Part shown: one piece after another, positions 49,077 to 59,945 of the stretch
Layout: every line of letters starts with the position of its first letter
How positions within the stretch are numbered: the first letter of the stretch is position 1
Source: Larus michahellis
Taxonomy: Eukaryota; Chordata; Aves; Charadriiformes; Laridae
Direction of reading: 5' to 3'
DNA length: 64,000 nucleotides
Assembly (NCBI RefSeq): GCF_964199755.1
Contig: NC_133914.1
Coordinates: forward strand, 3,410,001-3,474,000
Notes under the pieces: model-generated
The model's database searches: none
Seen by the model: the letters and a program-made list of their open reading frames with translations, nothing else
Told to the model about the DNA's origin: nothing
Made by a program: the position numbers and the translations under genes

Positions 49077-51793
49077 TTTCACTATTCAATCCTTGTGGCC
49101 AAACATGTGATAGAAATTACTTCCCCTTCTGCTTAACTCTTCACCTCATGGATTTTCTGTTCCTGAAGCTGTTTCTATTCCCTGCCCTTTTTCGGTATTA
49201 ACAGGGCTTTATGCTTCAAACCATGCCATGATGCATAGCTGTCATTTTGTCTTTCTCATCTCACTTAGACAAATGCAGACGCCTCACAGGTTTATTAAAC
49301 AAGACACACCTGTCAACCAGTATGGCCTACATCTAATTAAGTACAACTCTTTGTTAGGGTGTTTCCTGAATAGCTTGCTGAAGTATTTCCTTTTTTTTTT
49401 CCTTCCCTCACGTCACTGCCTCATGCTTCTGCTGTGTGATGACCCATGGTAGGGCAGAGGTGCATTTCTACCCTTATTTCTAGAGAGAAGTTTCCTTTTG
49501 AATAGCCCAGGAAACACCTCTCTGAATCTTTAGGTACCTGAACATCTCCAAAAGTCTGGTTCCAAGTTTAAAATTAAACACTTGGCTTTCCAACTTCCAA
49601 ACTGTAGAGCCTGAGCCTATGTCAGAAGGTAGTTCCTAAGGCCAAATACAGCCTGAGAGGTTTGTAACACAGATTTTCCATAGAACTCTGCTTATAACTT
49701 GGCACAGCTGGGGAAAGAGGAGAAGAATCTTGCATGCCAGAGCTTTGTGCAGATAGTAGATTAAGGCCAAAAGGTCAAGGCAGGGCTCAGGCTGCAGAGT
49801 CCCACTCTGTAAGGACTGCATGAAGCCTAGTAGCTGCTGGTCCAGGGATGCAGGAGATTTGATTCCAGCTCTTCCACTTATCCAGTAGATGAGCAATGTC
49901 CAGGCTTTTTTGGTTGACTGGGTCGTATCTCTTCCAATGAGAGGGGAGAGCTGCTTTTACATAGCTACAAACTACAACTGTTAAGTAAGGTGTAAGATAT
50001 GGACCAATTGCTCTGGAAGAGGGAGCATGGTGCTCTGGCTGTCCCTGACCCTTTTGCAAATGAAAGCAGATCACAAGCCCTGGTGAAAGAAAACATGTAG
50101 GAGCCGGATGCTGCCTCCACCAGTACAGCTCACCTGGCCTGCGGTCTTTCCCCTTTTCCTGAGGAAACCTGGACAAGACAAAGCACTGATCCCAGGTCCT
50201 GTTTGCAGAGCAGTGGCATGTCAAAATAATTTTGTAGATGTTGCACAACTTCACAGGTTCCTGTAACTCAAAGCCTGTGGGTTTTTCCTTGATTGCACAA
50301 GAAAATGGGTGGTGATTATATTTGGATGAGCTATATCTTTCTAAATGAACTGGAGGGATTACAATACACGATGTACTTAAGGACACTTTGTGGAGGACAG
50401 GTAAGAAAAAAAAGGAAAATCGTAGTTGATGAATCTTTTCTCCCACCTCCTGTTTGTACTTTAATTAGTACATCTTGCTTTCCTCTTTCAAAGCACTTCC
50501 CAACCCCTCCTATCACCCCTGACGTCTTTCCAATATTGTTCTCCTGATTCTCTGAAGATGTCAGTTTTAATACCCTCCATCAATACCCTTCCAACATGTG
50601 AGACAACGCTCTCTGAATGCAGAGAATAGCTGTTGTGTGTCTCCCTCTTTCTTTTAACGCTTTGCTTTTCTGCATGTCCTTTCACTGGAATAAAATGGGA
50701 GAGTATGTTTCTGTGACATGTGAAGAGTGCAAATTGAAAATACACCAAAAAGGACAGTATTGCCCAGTCAAGGGAGCTCTTATCTCTCCAGTGCCTTTTG
50801 CTGGTCAACTTCTGATTTGATGCTTTGCTCAGAGAGATGGTCACAGTCCTGGTCTTTCAGTGGCCCAGAGTGACCTGGCTAGGAAGTCTCATAGGATTCC
50901 ACTCAAACCAAAGTATTGGGAAGCCCATGATGGGTCCTGTTTTAAAATGTTACGTTTTCCAGGATGAGCTACAGTCACCTTTGTAGTTCTGGGAAACATA
51001 AAAACACGCACACAAGGAGTTATATAGCAAAATATTATTGCCTCTGCATAAAGAAGCTCTCAGACATTCTGCACAGCAGGGGGAATTTCGGCTTCAATAA
51101 GTATATTTGTATATAAAAAAATAATAAATAAACATGCTTCACATTTATCCCTTTGACTTTAGTTCACTGTGTTGAAACACGGAAGGTGATCTCTGTAGGC
51201 TGAGGTAGAGTTCTTTTCATCCCACAAAAAGCAAAGGTTGTTAAATGTCTCTGTAAGGTACTTCCAGTCAAGCGGGGGTGCAATTTTGCAGTTATAGAGA
51301 AGCAAATGTAATGTTAGTGGTTCATCCCAGCTCAAATTCAACATGCAGGCACAACACTCCGCGTTTTCAGAACCCAGCTGATGGTTTCACCCAGGTTCAG
51401 GTTGTGTTTTTGCAGTCTTAGAGGTGGTCTTGCCTTTTGTAACTCACATGTAAAAGTTACTTTGCTCTGAAGTCTCAAGTGAGCACAAGGCACTACAAGG
51501 CACTCCAGGAGGTATCGCTACATGCCTGACCCCTGGCTGGCTCATACCACAGCCTTAACACCTTGTCACAGCTGTACTTGTACAGAGGAATGGTCAACAT
51601 ACATTAGTTACCTAGCAGTAAAAATACATCTTTTGTGTCCCTTGACAGGCCAGACATCAATAGAAAAAACTCTAGGTGAATAAATACAAAAGCACCACTA
51701 CCAGTTATTTGCCCTTGTTCTTGTTTAGGTATCCTTGCCCGGATATGTTCAGGTCTCTATTTTCCAGGCACACCGCAGAACTGGTAGGGTACT

Positions 51794-52699
51794 CTAGCTC
51801 CTTCCCATGTAATGTGTGTGCTCGTAGCCTTTGAATTTAAACTTTTGATCATACTTTGCCTCCATATTTGAAGTCTCAAATGCATCACTTGGCACTGCGG
51901 ATGCAAGAGGTGTCCCTTCTGTAAAATTATCGCTGTCAGAGTCACTTGCAATACCTTCATCTTCTGCCACCTGTAATGTCTGAAAGGAAATGAGCAGTCC
52001 AGTACTGGGATCCTTACTGAGCTGTGAGATCTCACCAGTCCGGACATGTAGATCAGCTATTGCTTTCTGGTAATATTTGGTGAAAAGATGAGCCTTCTTA
52101 TGCAGATAGTGTTCATTGTCTGCGAGTTTGTCACAAATCCTCTCCATCGGTGTTTGAAGCGGGGTCATTTCCAGGCATTCATCCCTGTCTGTATCATGTT
52201 CCCTGAAATCTGAGAATCTCACATCAGTGAGGGATATTCTTCCCAAAGAGGAGCTGTGAGAAAGGGATGCCTTCTCATTTCCTTGGGATCCTGAGGTGTC
52301 CACCTCATTTTTTGTCATTGGAAAGAACGAGAAACCCAAGGTACTTAGGTCAAGCACAGATTCACTATCCACAGAGAGACCTCCAGTTCCAGAGTCCAAG
52401 CTAGTTTCCCCCTCAGCTGTTCTGGATGGTTGACAGTTGAGATGTCTCTTTGGAAACTGAGGCATTTCAGTGTATGGGATGAAAGTACTGCTGTCTTCTT
52501 CTTCCTCCTCCTCCTCCTCCTCCGATGATGATGATGATAGGAAAGAAGCCATCCATGGTAGGTTGTTTCTTGTTAAAGTTTTGTTTGTCTTCCTTTGTGA
52601 CATTGGCTTCTCTGTGCAGATGAGATAGTCCCTGAAGAATTCCTTTTCACTGGGCTCACAGTGAAAGGCTGGTCCAGTGGCTTTTACATGAGATAAATC
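51794..52699 (-). CDS. IFNLR1: IFNLR1 exon 7 (cytoplasmic tail)
   Basis: 906 nt, 301 residues and TAG. Starts DLSHVKATGPAFHCEPSEKE; Ser/Glu tract at 52496-52537; then FIPYTEMPQF; ends YEHTHYMGRS. Confidence 0.96.
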   Translation of the reverse strand, partial: DLSHVKATGPAFHCEPSEKEFFRDYLICTEKPMSQRKTNKTLTRNNLPWMASFLSSSSSEEEEEEEEEDSSTFIPYTEMPQFPKRHLNCQPSRTAEGETSLDSGTGGLSVDSESVLDLSTLGFSFFPMTKNEVDTSGSQGNEKASLSHSSSLGRISLTDVRFSDFREHDTDRDECLEMTPLQTPMERICDKLADNEHYLHKKAHLFTKYYQKAIADLHVRTGEISQLSKDPSTGLLISFQTLQVAEDEGIASDSDSDNFTEGTPLASAVPSDAFETSNMEAKYDQKFKFKGYEHTHYMGRS

Positions 52700-55600
52700 C
52701 TACCAGGGAAAAGAAACAAGACACACACAGATCAGTGAGTTAGTGATGCTTTTTAAAGAAAAGTTTGGATATAGGTCTTGCCAGAATGAAAGCTTACTTA
52801 TAATGGGACTTATGAATGCAAAACTGAGAAGCGCAGAACTCCCCCACTCCTCCCCAGTTACACTCAGAAAATCAGCAAGACTTTGAGCCAGGATGGGACC
52901 CCAGGATTTGGGCCATACCAAAGCATGAGGCATCTTCTTTAGCTTCGCATTCAGTTTCAGCAAGAAGATGAAGGCGGCACTTGTCAGAAAGAGGATGAAC
53001 ACAGGGATCGCGGCATAAAATGTGAATTTCCATTCCACTGCTGAAAAAGAAAAAGACAAAAATAATCTCCTGCTGGTGGTATATTTTATAGTAATAATTG
53101 GCTTTTATACTCAGCTTTTCTTTCAGAAATCTCAGGAAATGTTAGGCTCAAGAACCTTATTTTTACAAATGCAGAGAAAGGATAACAGACTCGCCTAGGA
53201 TCAGACTCTAAGTCAGAATTACAGCCACAAATGAATGTTGATACCAGACAGTGCCTTACTTGGAGCAGGTAAAAAATGAGGCTTTATTTGTGTAATTTTC
53301 ATTTTTGAATATTCCCAAAATTTCATTGTGAGCATAACTCAGGTACAATATTTCAGTATTTTCAGAAATTATTTCACGGCTGGATTTTTTTAATGAAAAT
53401 GTTTCTACAGAAAGCAGGAACCTTTCAGGAGAAAATCCAACCAGTCTATTTAACAGGAAGCCCTTTTTTTGTTGTTGTTGAAAAGCTGATTTTGGTGGAA
53501 ATCTTTGACTTGCCCTAATCCTGTTTGATGTCTCACGACATTCTTTTCTCAGCAGGGCCATACCTTTGTGGTTTAATAGCACACACAGTGGTTGGGAGAA
53601 TTTGCTGTACTTGAAGTCAATGCTTTGGAAGGAAGATCTGGCACTTAAACAGTAGTTGCCTCTAAGTGCAGTGGTGTCGATAGTCACTGTATTCTTCCTA
53701 AAGTTCTGTTCGTATTGCTTCTGTTTGAAAACAAAAAGAACAAAGGGTTGGAAATATGGTCTTTCATTATTTGAGTGGTGTTTCTCTACCTTTTTAGCCC
53801 ATTATTCTCTTCATCGTGTTGTGTGGCTCCAGCGGTTGGAAGGTGCATGGAGAGGCACTTCATGTCTTGCTTGCTGTTTGTAGCAAGCACCTCTCCCAGG
53901 GCTTATGGATTCTAGGGTGGGATTTCCAGCTGGTGCTGTGCTCTGTTCTGCCATGGCACGCTGTTGGCAGTACCTGAACTAGTTGTTTTAAACCTCAGAT
54001 ATTGCCCTGTTATGCTGACTGTAGTGTAGCCTCCCCATCGCATCTTCCTGATAAAAATAGGGAACTACCAATAAAATAAGGATGCACACACACATTCATC
54101 TACTTTTTTTTCTCTGGCTTTCATTTAACTTTGGTTTGGGCATTTAATTTTCTCCAGGCCCTGGATCCAGTCCCTCCCTGCCCAGAAATTTGAAACTATT
54201 TCAAGTCAAGTTGGACATTGTTCCTCTGTTTCATCTAAGAAGTGCCACTTTTACTGACCTTGTCTTCAGATCCAGCTTCCCAAAGGTTCAAGTCATACAT
54301 CCAAGATAAACTCTCCACACAGGTGGCCAAAGGGAAGGAGGCATTCACGTGAATTAAGTTCTCCCTGACGTTCACGTTTAGCACTGGGGGAGCCAGTTGC
54401 ACTGTAATTGAGTGACCAGACATAAGAATAGAGCTTGCTTGCGTCTTAGCTTCATAGAAGTAATGCTTTTCTGTGACCGATCTACACTTCTAACTGTTAT
54501 CTTGTGATAGACATGAAGAAAGGAGGAAGGCAAAGGAATAACTCTTTTTTATCTAACATATCTCCACTGGTATGTGGGAAGCTTGAAGTTGGGTTGTTCA
54601 CTGAGAACATTGATGAGCAAATTCTGACACTTGCTACAAAATATGTTTGTGCTCACTCAAAACTCTGTCATTCATAAAGCTGCTTGTTACTGTTTCTCTT
54701 TCTGTGGTGCCTAGTCTACTTATTTGCTCATGCCAACACTGTTGTTGAGACGTCCTTTCATCCAGGCTGTAACCTAATAGGCACTCACCATCCAAATGGT
54801 ATTCCTTGAATTGTGATTCTACCCATGGCGACTGGAATGCTCCAGAAACAGCTTTTACTCGAGCCTGGACTTTAACAAAGAAGTTTGGAAGCACACAAGT
54901 TAGATTGCAGGAGGTTCTGTGAATATTTTTGCAATGAGGAACCTTTATCCATTTGTCCATGCGTTCCTGGCTAAAAGAAGAAACAAGCATACCATAATAT
55001 TAAACATGCTGTTTTGTTATAATTTATAGAGCAAGAGAAGGAAGTGTTTTGGAGGATGGGTACCAAATCTTGCTCAGAGCTTGGAGCACTTTTCAGATGG
55101 GTAAGGATTGATTTTGGTGAAAGGATGCAGCCAGGTCACTGGTCATAATGAACATTGATTAATATTCATGCATGGATGTATACTGTGCCATACTCTCAAT
55201 CCTTTTTAAGCACTTACCTTTTATACCTCACAGTGTATGTCACATCTGGTGGAGAGCCTTCTCCTGGAGTCCATGTCAAAATCATGTCAAAATCCTTTGA
55301 CAGTAGGGTAACATTTTGAGGAGAGGGAAGTTGATTATGACCTGATTGAAAGGGGAAATTACGTGAATGATTTAAAATTAAAATATCTTTGGGCATAGAA
55401 AATATCACCTGGTTTTGACCAGGGTGACTTCAAACTTTGGGGCAGAGCAGCTCAGTTCATTTAAGACTGGAAATTGGCTATGGAAGCAGGTATGGCTGTG
55501 ATGTAGTTGTGTTTTCCTCATCTCTTATAAAACATCATCTCAATAGCTTTTAGAATTGGGACCTTCATTTATGTGAACCATCCTATTCTGTAGTTTTGAG

Positions 55601-56094
55601 CGGCTTCCCCAGGGTTCTCCCTGGATTTCAGTGTGACCTGGTTTACTATCCCACAAACTCCAATCTGCCTCCCTTGTGCTCCCACCTTGTGGCGCCTGGA
55701 TGAGGCAGACACCGCTGGCTCCGACCTCTCATTCGATCCCAGTTCTTCTAAGGCAGATCCTACCATGAATGCAGCGAGATGCAGCACACAGGTTTGCCAC
55801 TGGTACTTTCTTGGTACTTACTGTTTCTGGCAGGTAAATATGTACATCGCTAGCCTTCAACAAGACACATTCTATGGACAGATTTTAAATTGCCATTTCT
55901 GTACAGTGGAATATTTCATTTATGTGAATAATTCCCATTTAAACTGCTTAAAATTTATCTATATATTTCTCTCCTCCTACAAGCAAAGCCACATAGCATA
56001 ACAAAAGGAAAAGTAACAAAGACAGCTGTACTGTACCTCTAGTCTGCCGCAGGAAGCACAGTGCCATCAGAACTCTGACTCTCCAGGTAGACAT
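51794..56094 (-). CDS. IFNLR1: IFNLR1, interferon lambda receptor 1, whole gene
   Basis: Ligand-specific chain of the type III interferon receptor; pairs with IL10RB and signals through JAK1/TYK2 to STAT1/STAT2. Seven coding exons (58, 124, 182, 143, 157, 122, 906 nt) give 563 aa (human 520). Leader about 1-20; two Fn3-like domains with PQNVTLLS and SPWVES as in human; transmembrane segment about 227-250; juxtamembrane KKMPHALD (human KMPRALD). The tail keeps the two tyrosines known for STAT2 docking in human: Y338 in FIPYTEMP (human Y343, FQPYIEPP) and Y559 in HYMGRS (human Y517, HYMAR). Between transmembrane segment and Y338 is a Ser5-Glu9 tract encoded by trinucleotide repeats. Confidence 0.96.
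52496..52537 (-). repeat. Coding trinucleotide repeat (Glu9 and Ser5)
   Basis: Nine Glu codons (six GAG, three GAA) preceded by five Ser codons (four TCA, one TCG) in IFNLR1. Human has a shorter mixed acidic stretch at the same place. Likely to vary in length between birds. Confidence 0.85.
52919..53040 (-). CDS. IFNLR1: IFNLR1 exon 6 (transmembrane)
   Basis: 122 nt, same length as IL22RA1 exon 6. AVEWKFTFYAAIPVFILFLT, SAAFIFLLKLNAKLKKMPHA. An alternative AG three bases in would change only the first codons. Confidence 0.94.
53156..53235 (-). repeat. Possible MIR-like fragment
   Basis: TATTTTTACAAATGCAGAGA then CGCCTAGGATCAGACTCTAA is weakly like the reverse MIR 3' half. In IFNLR1 intron 5. 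Confidence 0.35.
53564..53720 (-). CDS. IFNLR1: IFNLR1 exon 5
   Basis: 157 nt. KQYEQNFRKNTVTIDTTALR, NYCLSARSSFQSIDFKYSKF, SQPLCVLL (human SKPTCFLL). Confidence 0.95.
54259..54401 (-). CDS. IFNLR1: IFNLR1 exon 4
   Basis: 143 nt. VQLAPPVLNVNVRENLIHVN, ASFPLATCVESLSWMYDLNL. Donor GTCAGT. Confidence 0.95.
54789..54970 (-). CDS. IFNLR1: IFNLR1 exon 3
   Basis: 182 nt. QERMDKWIKVPHCKNIHRTS, RVKAVSGAFQSPWVESQFKE. Same length as IL22RA1 exon 3. Confidence 0.96.
55218..55341 (-). CDS. IFNLR1: IFNLR1 exon 2
   Basis: 124 nt. HNQLPSPQNVTLLSKDFDMI, LTWTPGEGSPPDVTYTVRYK. Human APPQNVTLLSQNF and PQDVTYFVAYQ. Confidence 0.97.
56037..56094 (-). CDS. IFNLR1: IFNLR1 exon 1 (signal peptide)
   Basis: ATG at 56094-56092; MSTWRVRVLMALCFLRQTRG. 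Ends before GTACAG, phase 1. The hydrophobic core is short but the position and phase fit. Confidence 0.88.
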
Positions 56095-56260
56095 GCCGAA
56101 GCAAAACTTTTCCACTTGAAATATATTTCTGTTCTTGCTACCTTTTCATCGTGTTGTTTTCTTGTATTAAGTTGTCTGAATTACAGAGGAGCATACAGTT
56201 AATGAATGCACACATGCGCACAGTCTCACTTCCTGGTTCGGCACAAATATAGCACTGCAC
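56095..56260 (-). promoter_or_regulatory. IFNLR1 upstream region
   Basis: On the minus strand this holds GCTATATTTGTGCC (TATA-like, about 56243-56256) followed by CCAGGAAGTGAGAC (ETS-type core). It would fit a promoter about 150 bp above the ATG. Assignment is by position only. Confidence 0.3.
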
Positions 56261-56637
56261 ATTGAACTGGGAAAGAAGCAGAGGTGAGAGTGATTTTGAT
56301 GAAAGAAAAATACTGTAAAGATTGCAGTACTACGCCCTCCAGTGTAACTTAATTGATCTCTGCACAGGCTACGTGCAAAAGGAACACAGGAAAACAGTCC
56401 GAGCCTTACCTTGTGAGGCACCTCATTAGAAAATTGACCTTTGGAATTTCCCTATGTGGCTGTGAAATATTAATAGAAATCAAATAAAGTTTTACTGCAT
56501 GATATATCTGATAATAACCTAGCAATAATAAAAATAGTAATCAATCTGTGATATTGTGATAGTCTTGTGTTTACAAGAGATCAATGTTTTTCTTTATGTT
56601 ACCAGGTTAAGAATGTTTTTCAGAAGTTAGGGAATTA

Positions 56638-56725
56638 CTCCACTTTACAGATGGGGGAAATAAAGTGCAGAAATGGGACAGGGATCTGCTCCATGCACAG
56701 TGTAGCCGAGTGAAAGAAGACCTGT
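56638..56725 (-). repeat. MIR-like fragment
   Basis: CCACTTTACAGATGGGGGAA then AGTGCAGAAATGGGACAG follows the reverse MIR 3' half. Confidence 0.55.
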
Positions 56726-59700
56726 ATCCTTCTGATAAATCCTGTGGCTTTGTTGAATGCCAGTGCTGCAATTTCCTTATACCTTAGATACCACTTATCA
56801 ATTATTTGTCATCAACTCAAAAATATGAGTCAATATCAGAATGAGTTGCCAGGACGAGCACACAGATTGTTCTTGGCCTCTGCACTGCCTGATTGATGGG
56901 CACATCGGCTGTTGGCCTTGGCATTTGCAGCTATGAAACTCTCAAGGTGTTTGTGCTTTCAGCGCATGGTACCTTCAAACTCCAGAGCTCTCCAGGGGCA
57001 AAGCTCAGTTCCGAAGTTGCTGCTGTATGTTACAGCCTCACACATCCTAAATCAAAGTCACGGAGACAGCAGTTTTGTTCTCTGTGTATCAGAAACATAG
57101 CAGGGAAACATCCTGTTTCAGACGTGAGCTATGCCAATAAGTACAGTGTGCCCAGATGTATGTGCTTGGAATAGCTGTGCCATTGCGTGCTGTGCACAGA
57201 GACAGAAGGGAAAAAATAGCCTGATGAGTTGTGCTGTTTTGTTGGCATGTCTGCTCTCCCGCTCTTCCCATCACAATCACAACCAGGCCTGTGCCACGAG
57301 GAAAGGAAATGGGTCAGTGAAGTAACCACACAGAAGATAACACCAGCGTAGAGAAAGAGGGCTTTTCTGGGTCTTCCCCAGAAGGAAAACTCACTAAGTC
57401 CAGCAGACAGCCTGTTGCTATACCTGTGAATGTCAGGTTCTGGGTACTAAGTGGGATGTGATGGAGCTCTGGTTTGTACTGGTAAAAGCTTGTGCGTTTA
57501 CCACGAAGGTACTAAATGTCTCATTTCCCTGAACACAGTACGATTCAAGCCGCAGGAGGAGACAGTTTCAAATTTCTTCAGTCACAACTTTCTCCAAAAA
57601 TCTCATTTCTTCTTACTATGGGCTTCTGTTACCAGTATTTTTCTTGTTCCTTGTTTGTTTTGCTACCTCTGTTGAATTTCTATCAAGTTTCTCTTTCTCA
57701 TGAAAAAAGAACTATAATCCTTTATAAGGAAAAAACAAAGCTAAGGGTCTGGAAGGTCCTAGGTCTATTCACCTTTAGCACCTAAACTGCAGAGCCGGTA
57801 CCAACACACGGCTCTTACACTTCCTGTAACAGCCTGAACAAAATAGGAAGCAATTCTAGGGCCAGTCTCATTAAGGTCTTGCTAAGAGCCCTCAGGCAGC
57901 TTCTCTTAAAGATGACATGTGACTTCTAGTAAGCGTTTTCAAGAGGTGAATCTTATCATCATCATTCTTTCCTGTGAAACATCTGCCCTGAAATCTGGGC
58001 TCCACCGGACTCTGTGGCAAAACTCCCCCTGATTTGAGCATGACTAGAGAACCTGTCCCAGGAAAAAACAGTGTACTGTTGGCATTAAACCGGAGACGGG
58101 AGGAAGGCCTGTGCCACGAGGTGTCGCTGCCTATCAAACAAAATATATTTGTTCCTCCAAGCGACAGGCTCTCATCTAGACCTATTTAAGAACTTGGCAA
58201 ACTTCACTAAAACTCCTTCTGCCCTCTCCATTGCCCAGCACCCTCCTCTACAGTGGCCTACATGAGTATTTTCAACAGCATCTTCTACTTGCAGGCACTG
58301 ACTTTGCACTGTACACAGTGAATTTTTACTCTTATGTCCGACTAGCATCTGTCCCTGGCTTTGGGTGCCCAGGCACACAACGGATCAGGTGCCAGCAGGA
58401 GCAAAACTCGTTACCCGTGTAACCATTGCACCTGTTGGTGTGCTGGGAGCCTGCTGTGGGGTCTTTTGGCCTGTCATGACTTGATGATTGCAGGCAGGGC
58501 TGCCTGCTTCTGCAGAGGACTGGGCTTGATAACGCTCTCCATCATTGGGCAAATCATGCCACTGTGCGTACATTCTCCCACTGTTTTACTCATATGGAGC
58601 ATAAATGCTTTGGGATGGGGTTGTTGTTCCTTAGTATAATGCCTCATCTGTACGTGGCTCTCTGCATCTGCTGTAATACCGATGATACCTGGGGGACTCT
58701 CTTGATGTGCCACCTCTTGCCTCTGCGTGCAACAGATGATTCAGACCACAAGGGCAAACCCTGTAACCTTTCTTGAGTCAGGCTGACTGATACCTTCCTT
58801 TCTTGAGGAGCGGCACTGCAGGAAATACAGTGTTAATCTTGTGAGGAAGGCACGGTTTGAGCTGTGGTTTGATTTTATGAAACCTTTGGAGGCAACAGGC
58901 AGCATGAAGTACTGTCATTCCAGCGCCTTCCTTTTGCTCTTACCGCACCCACGTAGTTGTTCTGGTAGAACTGTAAGTGCTGCATTCTGTGAGCTTGGGA
59001 CGGCCCATTGTGAAAAAACCCCACGTATTAAAAAATTTAACAAGACATTTCTGGTACGAATGGCACCATGGGAAACCAAACCACTGATCCATAAGAGCAG
59101 CATGCTTAACATTTCCAGTGTGCTCTTACATTTCTGTCACCACCATATTCCATGAAGGGTTGGCTGAATGTTTTCAGTATTTCTTAAAATGTCAAATAGC
59201 CTTCTGAAATAGCCTCCATATGAAGAGCTTTTTTTCCCTGAATTAAGCCAGAAAATGTATTTGGAGAAGGTTTCTATTGAAACACCAGAAAATTTCAACT
59301 CAACATTTTGGGGGAAGAAAATTTTCAGTTTCTGCAAGACAAAAATCATTCTTCTCTAGCAGGTTTCACGGTCCTGTGCTAGGTGAGATTGCTTGGCCTA
59401 AGAGAATGTTGTAGGCACGGAGAGAAGGTGGCAGTTGTCACAAACATTCTGGACACTGAAAGTCTGAGGGAATGAGAGTGACACTTCCCAGTAGTTCTCG
59501 CTGAATGATTTGAGAAATTTCATAAAGGAACGTGATCCAGATAAAAATTATTTTAAAAGGAGTTTTTGCCTAAGATCTTCATAAATGAGTGACTAAGACT
59601 TTTAGTGATTCAGACTCATCTCTTTAAATCGTCTTTTCCTTTCCTGCTATTTAATTAACTTCTCTGCTTCGCTAAGGGCGTGATGCTGCAGACAGTTCTG

Positions 59701-59850
59701 GCAGCACCTGCTATCTGCACTGCTCCTGCAGCTGAGCTTGCCGCCCCTGCGCTTGGTCCTGCGCATGCGCTCACGGCTTACGAGGCAGCCCACACCCTGC
59801 CTAACATTCCTCCTTGTTTCTCCAGAACGAAGCCCTGTATCCCTCTCAAC
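56726..59850. other. Right flank, no gene seen
   Basis: No exon with splice and family support. GC content rises compared with the MYOM3 introns. Open frames here are short and overlap on both strands. Confidence 0.45.
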
Positions 59851-59851
59851 A

Positions 59852-59945
59852 CGGATGTGCACGCAGGTATTGTGCAGAAGGGGACTGAGGCACAGAAAAA
59901 ATTAACGACTTCCCCGTAGCAGTTCAGAGGCATGAGCCCAAGGCT
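59852..59945 (-). repeat. Possible MIR-like fragment
   Basis: GGGGACTGAGGCACAGAAAA then ATTAACGACTTCCCC resembles the reverse MIR core; the rest is too diverged to be sure. Confidence 0.45.

Larger units (their letters stand above)
47455..51793. other. Spacer between IL22RA1 and IFNLR1
   Basis: No gene supported. Holds a 45-bp tandem duplication, a TA-rich tract, a CR1 3' end, and probably the IFNLR1 3'UTR toward its right end. No canonical minus-strand AATAAA was found just below the IFNLR1 stop. Confidence 0.45.
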
